The translations under genes were made by a program, and so were the position numbers. From Alkalinema pantanalense (GTDB lineage Bacteria > Cyanobacteriota > Cyanobacteriia > Leptolyngbyales > Leptolyngbyaceae), in assembly GCF_050753345.1 (NCBI RefSeq), contig NZ_JBLZFX010000013.1:1-64000 (forward strand): 64,000 bases of DNA. The letters run 5' to 3'. The notes under the pieces are model-generated. The model made no database searches and was not told the origin of the DNA. It worked only from the letters and a program-made list of their open reading frames with translations. Positions within the stretch are counted from its first letter, which is position 1. Every line of letters begins with the position of its first letter. Below, piece after piece: positions 63,305-64,000 of this stretch.

Positions 63305-63516
63305 ATGAGATTCAACGTCGTTACGATGGCGAATGGGTGTTGATTGCTTATACCGAGCTTGATCGCAATCTAAAACCGATCTCGGGGGAGGTGATTGACC
63401 ATTCCACCGATCGGAATACAGTTTACGATTCAGTTTCGCTAGGACAGAGGCGAGATTTAGCAATCGAATGTTTTGTCAAAATGCCGAACGATATGGTTGT
63501 TGTTCTGCATTGCTGA
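63276..63516 (+). pseudogene. Small conserved-type protein gene, frame broken by a heptamer repeat
   Basis: From ATG 63276 (GGAGG seven bases upstream) translation gives MAEVLSFEF and stops at TGA 63103-equivalent position 63303-63305. If one agttttg copy were missing, the frame would read MAEVLSFDEIQRRYDGEWVL and run on to 63516 (about 78 residues; ISGEVIDHSTDRNTVYDSVS, KMPNDMVVVLHC). The remaining frame can still be read from a TTG at 63295 (LSFDEIQRR), but that has no ribosome-binding site at the right distance. I recall similar short cyanobacterial proteins with V-L-S-F-D-E-I starts; no function is known to me. Either a pseudogene or an ON/OFF phase-variable gene. Confidence 0.55.
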
Positions 63517-63564
63517 AATCAATAGCGGGTACATATGTCCGTGCTTGCGATGCTATACGTTCAT

Positions 63565-63963
63565 TTACACCTCAGCCCAGTTTGCGAGAGATAAGTTGGG
63601 AATTCGCTGGTAATGACGGGTATTGTTAGTTACAAGAGTGCGTTGTTCCGAGAGTGCGACACTAGCGATTAGCAGGTCAAAGTCTGCTACAGTTTGCCCC
63701 ATCCGTCTAAGATTCGCCTTTAGTTCACCGAATTTTTGTAGGGTTGACAAGGTTGGTGCAATGACAACGATCTCATTAATGAATTGGGTTGCCCGATCGA
63801 GATTTTGCTCGATTCGATTCGAGTTGTAGGCTCCATAATAAAGCTCAGCGACGGTTATGCTTGAGATTGCAAGATTGGCAAGTCCAACAGTCATAATTTG
63901 TTCGCGCACTTCTGGTCGTCCTTTGAGCCAATAGATGCAGATATCAGTATCGAGCAAATACAT
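63565..63963 (-). CDS. vapC: PIN-domain toxin, VapC family
   Basis: About 132 residues from ATG 63963 (MYLLDTDICIYWLKG); a second ATG two codons earlier (63969) is also open. VapC toxins are metal-dependent ribonucleases that cut tRNA or rRNA. The acidic centre is visible: D5 and D7 (LLDTD), Glu in ITVAELYYGA, and Asp in TVADFDLLIASVAL; the usual end LVTNNTRHYQRIPNL is present. An upstream frame overlaps its start (see next entry), the usual arrangement for vapB-vapC pairs. Confidence 0.88.
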   Translation of the reverse strand: MYLLDTDICIYWLKGRPEVREQIMTVGLANLAISSITVAELYYGAYNSNRIEQNLDRATQFINEIVVIAPTLSTLQKFGELKANLRRMGQTVADFDLLIASVALSEQRTLVTNNTRHYQRIPNLSLANWAEV

Positions 63964-63965
63964 CG

Positions 63966-64000
63966 TCATGGTTGCAGTGGGCTGATCGTCCGACTTTGGT
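63966..64000 (-). CDS. C-terminal end of a possible antitoxin gene (cut by window edge)
   Basis: The minus-strand frame reads QSRTISPLQP then TGA at 63968-63966, overlapping the vapC ATG at 63969 (ATGA). This overlap is typical of vapB antitoxin genes. Only ten residues are inside the window, so the identity is a guess from context. Confidence 0.4.
   Translation of the reverse strand, partial: QSRTISPLQP

Overview
The window looks like the chromosome of a cyanobacterium. Direct support: a photosystem I psaK, a magnesium-protoporphyrin IX methyltransferase (chlM), very frequent cgatcg cores including full HIP1 octamers (e.g. 3479-3486 and 5649-5656), cyanobacterial-type histidine kinases and GAF domains, and a Uma2-family protein. 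Nothing identifies the genus. The left edge cuts an IS630-type transposase gene; the right edge cuts a possible antitoxin gene upstream of a vapC-like toxin.

Layout. 1-254: transposase start. 390-10811 (minus): a five-gene surface-protein locus made of three secreted DUF11-type proteins (one with an SdrD-like B domain), a 1222-residue outer-membrane beta-barrel whose start overlaps the stop of the DUF11/SdrD gene, and a secreted beta-helix protein. This is the best candidate in the window for an undescribed envelope system. 11634-19466: an orphan PAS/GAF histidine kinase, a membrane adenylate cyclase, and an ABC importer (ATPase, permease, binding lipoprotein) on one strand, preceded by chlM. 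20957-25543: moaA, an amidase and a second orphan kinase. 25650-33748: zinc alcohol dehydrogenase, a divergent CHASE3-like kinase / OmpR-type regulator pair, a small conserved protein, a class I aminotransferase, Uma2, thioredoxin, and an alpha/beta hydrolase.

34273-45096 is one 3607-residue mosaic surface-type protein (DUF4347, 16 propeller-like repeats, beta-helix segment, 12-13 Calx-beta modules, 12 FG-GAP-like repeats). It is followed by a fused two-ATPase peptide-type ABC protein, a third orphan kinase with a phytochrome-like GAF that lacks the usual bilin cysteine, a membrane protein of unknown function, and a complete sugar-type ABC importer operon (binding protein, two permeases, ATPase; 55950 to 51705). 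56170-63082 is mostly housekeeping: psaK (with a TTG start), a methyltransferase-like protein, tRNA-Ser(CGA), comEC, rplY, purA and ilvE. The right end holds a small conserved gene broken in its 5' end by a heptamer tandem repeat, and a PIN-domain toxin.

A pattern that runs across genes: at least a dozen short perfect or near-perfect tandem duplications (units of 7-19 bp), nearly all in intergenic or leader DNA. One of them shifts a reading frame. The window also has a MITE-like palindromic element lying between rplY and its apparent terminator, and a plus-strand terminator with no gene upstream (possible small RNA). All functional calls are from reading motifs by eye; no database search was run.
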